Source: Deltaproteobacteria bacterium
GTDB lineage: Bacteria > Myxococcota_A > UBA9160 > SMWR01
Direction: 5' to 3'
Assembly (NCBI GenBank): GCA_019313605.1
Contig: JAFDAW010000003.1
Location: 1 to 29,838 of the forward strand
DNA: 29,838 bases
In this document: piece by piece, positions 23,181 to 29,838 of the stretch
Layout of the letters: every line of letters begins with the position of its first letter
How positions within the stretch are numbered: position 1 is the first letter of the stretch
Translations under genes and position numbers: made by a program
The notes under the pieces: model-generated
Told to the model about the DNA's origin: nothing
The model's input: the letters and a program-made list of their open reading frames with translations, nothing else
Database searches by the model: none

Positions 23181-24554
23181 GTGACACCCTTACCCGAAAT
23201 CGCCCCCCCCTCGTCGCCGGCACCGATCCGGGGCGGTGGGCTCCGCGAGGTGATCCTGCTCGCCTTCCCGGTGGTGCTCACCCAGCTCTCGACGAGCCTG
23301 ATGGGCGTGGTCGATTCGGCGATGGTCGGCCGCATCGGAGCGACGGAACTGGCCGCGGTGGGATTCGGCGGGATCTGGCTCTGGACCCTGTTTTCGATTT
23401 TCTTCGGAACCGCGAGCGGCATCCAGACCTTCGTTTCGCAAGCGGACGGTGCGGGCGACTCGGGAAGCTGTGGACCCTGGGTGTGGCAGGGATTCTACGC
23501 CTTGATTCCGACCGCGATCGTCTTGATCGCGATCGTCGCCTGGTTGGTCAAACCCGCGCTCGCGTTGCTGGGACCCTCGCTGGAGATGCAAACCCTGACC
23601 GCGGACTACGTCCAGGCGCGATTGATCGGCGAACTCGGTTTTGTGTTCGTGATGGTGGTCAATTCATTCTATCGCGGGCTCGGCGACACCCGAACACCGT
23701 TGTACGTCACACTGGTTGCGAACGCGGTCAATATCGTTCTCGATTACGGCTTGATCTTCGGAGAACTCGGTCTGCCGAAGTGGGGCGTCGCGGGAGCCGG
23801 CGTCGCGACCGCAATCGCGCAGTGGAGCAACGCGATCGTGTTGCTCGTGATCTTCCAACGCCGCTCGATCGCAAAGCGCTGCAATACCCACCCTGTTGCG
23901 TTGAACCCGAAACAGATCCGGCGATTCCTCTGGACGGGTGCGCCGATCGGCGGCCAGTGGTTCATCGGCATGATGTCTTTCTCCGCGTTTACCACGCTCG
24001 TTGCACGCATGGGAGACACATCGATGGCGGCGAGCCAGGCCTTCGTGATGCTGCTCTCGCTTTCCTTCATGCAGGCGGTCGGCATCTCGATCGCGACCGC
24101 GATTCTGGTGGGCCGGTACATCGGTGCAGGAAACCCGTCCGCAGCGGCTCGCACGTTTCGCTCATCGATCCTGCTCGGCGTCGCGCTTTCGAGTTGCATT
24201 GCGGTTGCATTCATCACGATCCCGATTCCACTGCTTCGGATTTTCAGCTCCGATCCGGAGGTGTTGGCGTTGGGGCGGCCGCTGCTGCTGCTCGGCGCGC
24301 TCTTCCAACTTGCGGACGCCGTGGCGATCATCTCCGAGGGTGCACTGCGAGGCGCCGGAGATACCCGATGGCCGTTCGCGGTGGAAACCGCGATGGGCTG
24401 GGGGCTTCTGGTTCCGCTCGCGTACTACGTGGGAGTGGTTCTCGACCACGGTCTTACCGGAGCGTGGCTGGCCTCGCTCCTACACATCACGCTTTTGGCC
24501 ACGATGCTCTTCCTGCGCTTCCGGTCGAATGCCTGGCAGAAGATCCAAATCTGA
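23181..24554 (+). CDS. MATE-family multidrug/Na+ efflux transporter
   Basis: 457-residue inner-membrane protein with twelve predicted helices in two pseudo-symmetric halves. Typical MATE segments are PVVLTQLSTSLMGVVDSAMVGRIG in parts (helix 1), GLGDTRTPLY after helix 5, the repeat-half equivalents (GAPIGGQWFIGMM, QAVGISIATAILVGRYIGAG) and GALRGAGDTRWPF. It resembles the NorM/DinF group. It exports cationic compounds in exchange for Na+ or H+. The start is GTG 23181, with GGAG upstream. It converges with the EEP gene after a 32-base gap. Confidence 0.93.
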   Translation: MTPLPEIAPPSSPAPIRGGGLREVILLAFPVVLTQLSTSLMGVVDSAMVGRIGATELAAVGFGGIWLWTLFSIFFGTASGIQTFVSQADGAGDSGSCGPWVWQGFYALIPTAIVLIAIVAWLVKPALALLGPSLEMQTLTADYVQARLIGELGFVFVMVVNSFYRGLGDTRTPLYVTLVANAVNIVLDYGLIFGELGLPKWGVAGAGVATAIAQWSNAIVLLVIFQRRSIAKRCNTHPVALNPKQIRRFLWTGAPIGGQWFIGMMSFSAFTTLVARMGDTSMAASQAFVMLLSLSFMQAVGISIATAILVGRYIGAGNPSAAARTFRSSILLGVALSSCIAVAFITIPIPLLRIFSSDPEVLALGRPLLLLGALFQLADAVAIISEGALRGAGDTRWPFAVETAMGWGLLVPLAYYVGVVLDHGLTGAWLASLLHITLLATMLFLRFRSNAWQKIQI

Positions 24555-24586
24555 TCCGAAGACCTACGGGCATGAACCCATAGCGC

Positions 24587-25435
24587 TCAGCCGGGCAATC
24601 GGATCCGAGCGACAACGGGCAGGTGATCCGACGCGCGCTGAGCCGCGCGGCTGTCATACGCAGAGATATCGACCAGGTCGACACCGCTGGTGTAGATCCG
24701 GTCGAGCGCCAACACGGGGCGCGCCGCGGGAAAGGACATCGGAAATTCGATCCCGGCAGTCATCCAGGGCTCTGAGTCGAGCGCGCGGGTTGCGGGGCAG
24801 CGCCTCCAGGCATTCATGTCGCCGAGCAGCACCGTCGGACCGCGACCCAGCTGCGGATGACTGAGCAACGCGCGCACCTGTTTGTGACGCGTGCGATCCG
24901 CAAGGGCGAGATGGGTCGCGACGACCTCGAGCACACCGCGATCGAACGGAATCTGCGCAGCGACCGCGACGCGTTTTTCGAGTCTCGAGTAGGAGAGGTC
25001 GAGCATCGACACGCCGCCGATCGGCCAGCGCGAAAGGATCGCGTTGCCGAGTTCGCCCCGCTTGTGGACGCGGGTGGCCGCAAACGTCACGTGCATTCCC
25101 AACGCCTCGGCGAGCGCTTCGAGCGGATCGTCGCCGCGATGGGGTCGCATGACCTCCTGAAGTGCGATGACATCCGCAGCCATCTCGGAGATGACGAACG
25201 CGGCCCGCGCGGGATCCGAAGCGCTCCGGCCGTTGAGCCCGGTCCAGCGATGAACGTTGTACGTCGCCACCCGGATCTCGCGCCGCATCGGGCGCGGCGT
25301 CACGGAGAGTGCGGGCGCGCGCAAAAGGCAGAGATGGGGCGTATCGATGTGCTGAGGGCCCGGCTTGCTGCCGCTTCGCTTCGCGCGTGCTGCGCTCCGC
25401 GCCGCCTTTTTCTTGGCCTTCTTCTTTGCGGTCAC
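24587..25435 (-). CDS. Endonuclease/exonuclease/phosphatase (EEP) family protein
   Basis: 282 residues. A Lys/Ala/Arg-rich tail covers residues 1-30 (TAKKKAKKKAARSAARAKRS). The EEP hydrolase fold follows: ATYNVHRW (Asn60), VIALQEV (Glu94, metal ligand), GDMNAW and the terminal SDHLPVVA (Asp-His). All DNase I-like active-site motifs are present. The family includes nucleases, phosphodiesterases and lipid phosphatases. No signal peptide is seen with the proposed start, and the basic tail suggests nucleic-acid contact. GTG 25435 is chosen because GGAGAGG sits six bases upstream. Longer starts (ATG 25480 or 25639) lack a good ribosome site. Confidence 0.85.
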   Translation of the reverse strand: MTAKKKAKKKAARSAARAKRSGSKPGPQHIDTPHLCLLRAPALSVTPRPMRREIRVATYNVHRWTGLNGRSASDPARAAFVISEMAADVIALQEVMRPHRGDDPLEALAEALGMHVTFAATRVHKRGELGNAILSRWPIGGVSMLDLSYSRLEKRVAVAAQIPFDRGVLEVVATHLALADRTRHKQVRALLSHPQLGRGPTVLLGDMNAWRRCPATRALDSEPWMTAGIEFPMSFPAARPVLALDRIYTSGVDLVDISAYDSRAAQRASDHLPVVARIRLPG

Positions 25436-25627
25436 CACCACCTCTCCACGCGAGCGAGTCGCCCCGCCCCCACCCACCATCGGCCTCTGAAGCTGGCAAG
25501 TAAACCCGGCGATTGAGAGCCGGGTGATTGGACGAACTGCCAAGACAAGATAGTCAACCCACCTGTGGTGAAGAACCCACGCTGATGAGATAAGCCCGGC
25601 GCCGAATGCGCCGATACAGTCTCGGTT

Positions 25628-26984
25628 ATGGCTAACCACAATTCCAACGGCGTCAAGAATCGCCCTGACGCGTCCCGCGTGCGGCAGGCCGCGCGCGAGC
25701 TGCTAGCGGCGGTGGCAGAAGAAATCGACGAAAGTGCGCTCTCGCCAAAGGCCTACGAGCGCACCTTGCGCGAGATCGAACGACTGCGCGGGCAACCGCT
25801 CTTCTACCGGGCGGTGAGCGGCGGGACCGGCAGCGGCGCGCGCGTTCGACTCGCAGACGGGACCACCCGGATCGACTTCATCTCGGGAATCGGCGTCTAC
25901 GGTTTCGGACACAGCGACCCCGACCTGCTCGAAACCGCCGTCGTCGCCGCGGCGGGCGGCGCCGTCTATCAGGGGCACCTCTTCCCGGGTGCCGAGTACC
26001 TGAATCTCTCGAAGGCATTGCTTCGACACGCGGGCAAGCAGATGAAACACGTCTGGTTGTCAATTTCCGGAGCCATGGCGAACGAGAACGCCCTCAAGCT
26101 GATCCTGCGTGATCGTCTTCGAAGGTGCCTTCGCGGGCCGGACGCTCGCGATGGCAGAACTGACGGACCGCCCCGGCTACCGCGAGGGATTGCCGCTCCG
26201 AGGAAACGTGCTTCACATCCCCTTCTTCGACCCGAACGACCCGAACTCGATCGAGCGCAGCGTCGCGGCACTCGAAGTCCACCTGAAGCGCCACCCGGGC
26301 CGAGTCGCCGGCATGCTGTTCGAACTCGTCCAGGGAGAGGGCGGTTTCAACACCGCGCCGCGCGAGTTCTTCAGCGCGCTGATGGAATGCTGCCGATCCG
26401 CGAAGATCGCAGTCTGGGTGGATGAAGTGCAGACCTTTGCGCGCACGGGCGAACTCTTCGCCTACCGGACTTTGGATCTCGAGGAGTACATCGACGTCGC
26501 GACCGTCGGCAAGGCACTTCAGGGCAGCGCCGTGTTGTTTCGCAAAGCCTACAAGCCGCGCCCCGGGCTGATCGCCGGGACTTTTGCGGGATCGACGGTC
26601 GGCCTTGCGGTCGGTGCTCGAATCATCGAGCGCCTCGAATCCGACGGCTACCTCGGAGCGGAGGGTCGAATCGCAGTTCTCGGCAGGCGCTTCGAGCGCC
26701 GACTGGACGCACTCCGCAAACGACTACCCGACAAAATCGGCGAGTGCTCGGGAATGGGAGCGATGCAGGCTTTTGTTCCCTTCGACGGATCCGAAGAAAT
26801 CGTAACAGCGATCGTACACGCGGCGTTCGAAGAGGGTCTCATGGTGTTCGGTACGGGAAGCAGTCCGTCGAAGATTCGCATGCTGCTTCCCGTGAACACG
26901 ACCGACGAAGAACTCGAAGCGGGCTTTGCGATGCTCGAAAAAGCCATCCGACGCATCGGTGAGGAGCGAGAACTCCTGACCTGA
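25628..26984 (+). pseudogene. Class III PLP aminotransferase, frameshifted
   Basis: One aminotransferase gene split over two frames. The first part starts at ATG 25628 (MANHNSNGVKNRPD...) and reads correctly through GFGHSDPDLLETAV, the substrate region YQGHLFPG and SGAMANENALKLI to about 26105. The matching continuation, IVFEGAFAGRTLAMAE through WVDEVQTFARTG, the PLP-lysine segment VGKALQGS and the end ELLT, lies in the +1 frame from about 26109 to 26984. Relatives have roughly 7-9 more residues between NENALKLI and VIVFEGAF. A deletion of about 20-26 bases that is not a multiple of three therefore explains the shift better than a programmed slip. All other motifs are intact, so the lesion is recent or a sequencing/assembly fault. 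The family resembles acetylornithine/lysine-6-aminotransferases; the exact substrate is unknown. Confidence 0.85.
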
Positions 26985-27027
26985 TCGAAGCACGCCGACG
27001 AAATCGAGACTGCGGCGGCGCCTCGAC

Positions 27028-27465
27028 TCAGGACGCTTGCATGAAGCTTCCGTGCTCGTTCAACCAGGCGCCGAATTCGTCGAATACTTCTGGCAGATAG
27101 TGGCCTTCCAGCAACGTGATCTCGTCACCGATGTAGGTCGCGATCTCCTTTCCGGTCAGCACGAGATCAGGCGCGCCCGTCTTCGTATACGTGACCTTCC
27201 ACATCGTGAAGACCCCGCCCCGCTCTTCGCGCGGCCCGTCGAAGTATTCGACCTTTCGAGAATCGAACTTCCGGTCGAATGACTCGGCGTCTGCGCGCAA
27301 TTGCTTCAGCACACCATCGCGACCCATAATTTCTATGTCGCCGCCGTAATAGGATCGATAGATGGCGTTCGCAGCAAAATAGGGTGCCAGTCGTGACCAA
27401 TCGTCGTCGTGGTAGGCCTCCTCGAGCGCTGTCGTGTACTCGTTGAAGCGTTCGATCATTCCCAT
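27028..27465 (-). CDS. SnoaL/NTF2-like protein
   Basis: 145 residues with the layout of a cone-shaped NTF2 fold. An N-terminal helix (MIERFNEYTTALEEAYHDDD), the DWSRLAPYFAANAIYR segment, GRDGVLKQLRADAESF and four C-terminal strands (VEYFDG, GGVFTMWKVTYT, LVLTGKEIATYI, ITLLEGHYLP) are visible. Members are polyketide cyclases, isomerases or ligand carriers. No catalytic His-Asp pair can be assigned with confidence. The ATG at 27465 has GGAGG seven bases upstream. It is a single gene. Confidence 0.85.
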   Translation of the reverse strand: MGMIERFNEYTTALEEAYHDDDWSRLAPYFAANAIYRSYYGGDIEIMGRDGVLKQLRADAESFDRKFDSRKVEYFDGPREERGGVFTMWKVTYTKTGAPDLVLTGKEIATYIGDEITLLEGHYLPEVFDEFGAWLNEHGSFMQAS

Positions 27466-27672
27466 GACCAGACCTCCTCTGGGCTCTCGACTATTTTACG
27501 CTCCATCCGTCAGCGCGAGCAAGCATTTCCTCCGGGCGACGACCCAGCGTCTCACCACAGTCTCTTTCACCAATTAATGTAGGGTTTCAGCGTCATAGTT
27601 TGGTGCGGATCGGCGAGGCTAGACTTTCCGGTGCTGAAACGAGCGCCGTTCAATTTCGGAGGGGACAGCGGA

Positions 27673-28263
27673 GTGATCAAACACGCCAACACCGAACACC
27701 CGGTTCAGGATTTCGTCGCAGAACGCTGGAGCCCCTACGGGTTTGCGGATCGCGCGGTTTCGGAAGCGGACCTCCGTTGCCTCTTCGAAGCGGCGCGCTG
27801 GGCCGCGTCTTCGTTCAACGAACAGCCCTGGAGCTACATCGTGGCGACGAAGGCGCAAGAAACGGAGTTTGCGCGCCTGCTCTCGTGCCTCATGGAGGCA
27901 AACCAGGACTGGGCGAAGGCCGCGCCGGTTCTCGCGCTCGGCGTGGCGACACTCGATTTCAAGCGCAACGGGAAACCCAACCGCGTCGCGCTTCACGACC
28001 TCGGTCTGGCAACAGGAAATCTCGTCGCGGAAGCCACCGCGCGCGGTTTATCGGTGCACCAAATGGGGGGCATCCTTCCGGATCGCGCGCGAGAGATCTA
28101 CGAGATCCCGGAGGGATCAGAGGCGGTGACGGGGATTGCGATCGGCTATGCGGGCGACCCCGATTCGCTCCCCGAGGAGATCCGTAAACGCGACCTCGCT
28201 CCCAGAGAGCGCAAGCCGCAGCGGGACTTCGTGTTCGGCGCGGCATGGCGAGAACCGTTCTAG
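27673..28263 (+). CDS. Nitroreductase-family flavoprotein
   Basis: 196-residue FMN-dependent oxidoreductase. Motifs are ERWSPYGF (phosphate-binding Arg/Ser region), LRCLFEAARWAASSFNEQPW (family hallmark A.WAPS..N.QPW), DLGLATGNLVAEATARGLSV and MGGILPDRAREIYEIPEG. It reduces nitro compounds, quinones or other acceptors with NAD(P)H. GTG 27673 is preferred, with GGAGGGGA upstream. A longer GTG start at 27631 lacks a ribosome site and adds non-conserved residues. No operon partner is evident. Confidence 0.93.
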   Translation: MIKHANTEHPVQDFVAERWSPYGFADRAVSEADLRCLFEAARWAASSFNEQPWSYIVATKAQETEFARLLSCLMEANQDWAKAAPVLALGVATLDFKRNGKPNRVALHDLGLATGNLVAEATARGLSVHQMGGILPDRAREIYEIPEGSEAVTGIAIGYAGDPDSLPEEIRKRDLAPRERKPQRDFVFGAAWREPF

Positions 28264-28291
28264 GCGAGCGCTTTCGCAAGCGCGCGCAGCT

Positions 28292-28786
28292 TCATTCGGG
28301 AGGCAACAACGCGAGGCCACACTCACCGCATTCGGTCGCTGTCGGCGAGATCGATTCGCCACAGGCCGGGCAGTCATCTGCGCTGATCTCGGATTGGCCG
28401 AAGTCTTCGGGGATATCGGGGATCTGCCGCTCGGTATGGGTGAAATCGATTTGAGCCGCGGTCTCAGCGTGCTCGGCGAGTACGAATACACCAAAGGGAA
28501 GGTTTTGACCCGGCTTGCGCCGACTGCCCTCATCCGCATCGCCTTCCGCCGCCTGAACCCGGTGGGGAATTCCAGCCTCTACGAGATGCTCCGAAAGACT
28601 CATCGCCCAACCCATCGATGCGGCCCGCACGCAGACCAGTTCGGATGCCGGAGGCAGCTCTTCGGGCGCCTGCTGCGCGGACTGCTCGCCCTCCAGAACC
28701 AAAGCCACATCACAGTGGATACAGACCGAGGCGGTGTGCAGATATTCTTCACCGCACTGGGGGCAGACCTTCGGGGGCATGGGCAT
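28292..28786 (-). CDS. Double zinc-ribbon protein with central DUF2007-like segment
   Basis: 164 residues. The N-terminal zinc ribbon uses Cys8/11 and Cys22/25 (CPQC...CIHC). The C-terminal ribbon uses Cys139/142 and Cys153/156 (CPAC...CGEC). Between them, residues about 48-106 (ELVCVRAASMGWAMSLSEHL, VEAGIPHRV, then GVFVLAEHAETA) resemble the DUF2007 'signal-transducing' fold. An acidic linker precedes the second ribbon. The start ATG 28786 has GGAGG seven bases upstream; a longer frame to 28909 has no such site. Role unknown, possibly a protein-protein adaptor. Confidence 0.8.
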   Translation of the reverse strand: MPMPPKVCPQCGEEYLHTASVCIHCDVALVLEGEQSAQQAPEELPPASELVCVRAASMGWAMSLSEHLVEAGIPHRVQAAEGDADEGSRRKPGQNLPFGVFVLAEHAETAAQIDFTHTERQIPDIPEDFGQSEISADDCPACGESISPTATECGECGLALLPPE

Positions 28787-28875
28787 CGCGAGACCTCCGA
28801 CGGGATTATACGCAGGCCGAGCCCCGATTGAAGGGTTGCGGGACCAAGGGTTGTCGTGCAACGATTTCGATCCCG

Positions 28876-29826
28876 ATGCGCGCCCTGACCTACGATGGCA
28901 AGACCGCAACCGTCTCCGACGTTCCGAAACCGGAACTCGCGCAGGATTCAGCGCTCGTGCGCGTCACGGTCGCGGGCGTCTGCAACACCGACCGCGAGCT
29001 CGTCAAGGGCTACATGTCGTTTCGCGGGATCCTCGGCCACGAATTTGTCGGCGTCGTCGAAGAAGGGCCCGAGGAATGGCGCGGCGAACGCGTCGTCGGA
29101 GAAATCAATTTCGCGTGCGAGAGCTGCCCCATCTGCTACGAGGGGCTCCAGCGCCACTGCCCGTCGCGCCGCGTCATGGGGATCCTCGAAGCTGACGGAA
29201 GCTTTGCGGAATACGTGAATGTCCCGATCGCGAACCTTCACACCGTTCCGCCGAGCGTCTCCGATGACATCGCAGTCTTCGCAGAGCCGCTCGCAGCCGC
29301 GTACGAGGTACTCGAACAGGTTCACGTCATGCCCAACCAGGAATGCGTGGTGCTGGGCGACGGCAAACTCGGCCTGCTCGTCGCGCAGGTCTTGCGCCAA
29401 GCGGGCGCGCAGGTTCTGGTCGTGGGTCACCATGAAAAGAATCTCGAAATTCTCGCGCGACGCGACATCCAGACCGTGCAAGAACAGCACTGGAACCCCG
29501 GCCTCTACTCGCTGGTCGTTGACGCCACGGGCTCGATCGGAGGCCTGCGAATGGCGCTGGCCGCGACCCGACCGCGCGGCACCGTCGTGCTCAAGAGCAC
29601 GACCGCCACCAAAGCCAAATTGGATCTATCGACCCTGGTCGTCAATGAAATCCGCGTCGTCGGTTCTCGCTGCGGCCCGTTTCCGCCGGCTCTACGAGCC
29701 CTCGAAACCGGAAGTATCGACGTCTCGTCGCTGATCACCCATCGCACCTCACTGGCAAATTGCGACGAAGCCCTCCGGCGCGCAGGCGACGCCGGCCAAC
29801 TCAAGGTTCTCGTCGACGCACAGTGA
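28876..29826 (+). CDS. Zinc-dependent medium-chain dehydrogenase (alcohol dehydrogenase-like)
   Basis: 316-residue MDR-superfamily oxidoreductase. The GroES-like N-terminal domain has catalytic-zinc ligands in AGVCNTD and GHEFVG and a structural-zinc cluster CESCPICYEGLQRHC. The Rossmann domain starts at about residue 150 (VVLGDGKLGLLVAQVL) and is followed by LVVDATGS, diagnostic of threonine/sorbitol dehydrogenase-like members. At 316 residues it is shorter than the usual 340-350. The ATG at 28876 is the first residue matching the family (MRALTYDG). It diverges from the zinc-ribbon gene with an 89-base gap. Substrate unknown. Confidence 0.92.
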   Translation: MRALTYDGKTATVSDVPKPELAQDSALVRVTVAGVCNTDRELVKGYMSFRGILGHEFVGVVEEGPEEWRGERVVGEINFACESCPICYEGLQRHCPSRRVMGILEADGSFAEYVNVPIANLHTVPPSVSDDIAVFAEPLAAAYEVLEQVHVMPNQECVVLGDGKLGLLVAQVLRQAGAQVLVVGHHEKNLEILARRDIQTVQEQHWNPGLYSLVVDATGSIGGLRMALAATRPRGTVVLKSTTATKAKLDLSTLVVNEIRVVGSRCGPFPPALRALETGSIDVSSLITHRTSLANCDEALRRAGDAGQLKVLVDAQ

Positions 29827-29838
29827 ACGCGCGCAGCG

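Noticed and set aside
22952..23422. 156-residue minus-strand frame crossing the intergenic region and the MATE start
   Set aside because: Pro/Arg-rich, no ribosome site, overlaps the well-supported MATE gene in antisense.
26105..26109. Programmed +1 ribosomal frameshift in the aminotransferase
   Set aside because: No slippery codon-stop context is visible, and several residues expected by homology are missing at the junction, which fits a deletion.

Overview
The window is a GC-rich bacterial chromosome segment from a Gram-negative organism. It encodes an outer-membrane porin, lipoproteins with lipoboxes, and periplasmic redox proteins. The mix of a Geobacter OmcS-like six-haem cytochrome, a bacterial DNA topoisomerase VI and a CTERM-type sorting signal suggests a deltaproteobacterial-type lineage (Desulfobacterota, Myxococcota or relatives). 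That placement is inference; there is no rRNA or other marker gene here. No tRNA, rRNA, CRISPR array, transposase or phage gene was seen.

Layout. (1) 10-5246, minus strand: an extracellular electron transfer locus. It holds a YVTN beta-propeller lipoprotein, a hexahaem OmcS-type nanowire cytochrome, an overlapping upstream NHL-repeat protein, and a tandem OB-fold lipoprotein. A consensus-perfect sigma-54 promoter sits directly in front of the NHL-cytochrome pair and a strong intrinsic terminator follows it. (2) 5608-10651, plus strand: a polytopic GT-C-like protein, a TMTC-like membrane protein with five TPRs, and a secreted leucine-rich-repeat protein ending in an IPTL-CTERM-like signal. These are surface glycosylation and surface protein genes. 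(3) 10891-12477: a ComM/YifB AAA+ ATPase. (4) 12638-16058: a small conserved-looking ORF, then topoisomerase VI subunits B and A, both with lysine-rich N-terminal tails. (5) 16123-17552: rfbA and rfbC of dTDP-rhamnose synthesis. (6) 17639-22002, minus strand: an overlapping operon of porin, FMN-binding protein, four-helix membrane protein and ApbE, followed by a 53-residue zinc-ribbon ORF. Upstream lie an AT-rich palindrome and a fur gene. (7) 22103-29826: housekeeping and accessory genes, namely a TPR lipoprotein, a MATE exporter, an EEP-family nuclease/phosphatase, a frameshifted class III aminotransferase, an NTF2-like protein, a nitroreductase, a double zinc-ribbon protein and a zinc-dependent alcohol dehydrogenase-like protein.

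Two loci look like coherent systems. The first is the nanowire locus, where the inter-subunit haem ligand histidine of OmcS is conserved. The second is the porin/FMN/membrane/ApbE cassette. I read it as a possible iron-controlled extracytosolic flavin electron-transfer module in which ApbE flavinylates the FMN-binding protein and the His-bearing membrane protein passes electrons out of the inner membrane. The functional reading of the second system is inference.
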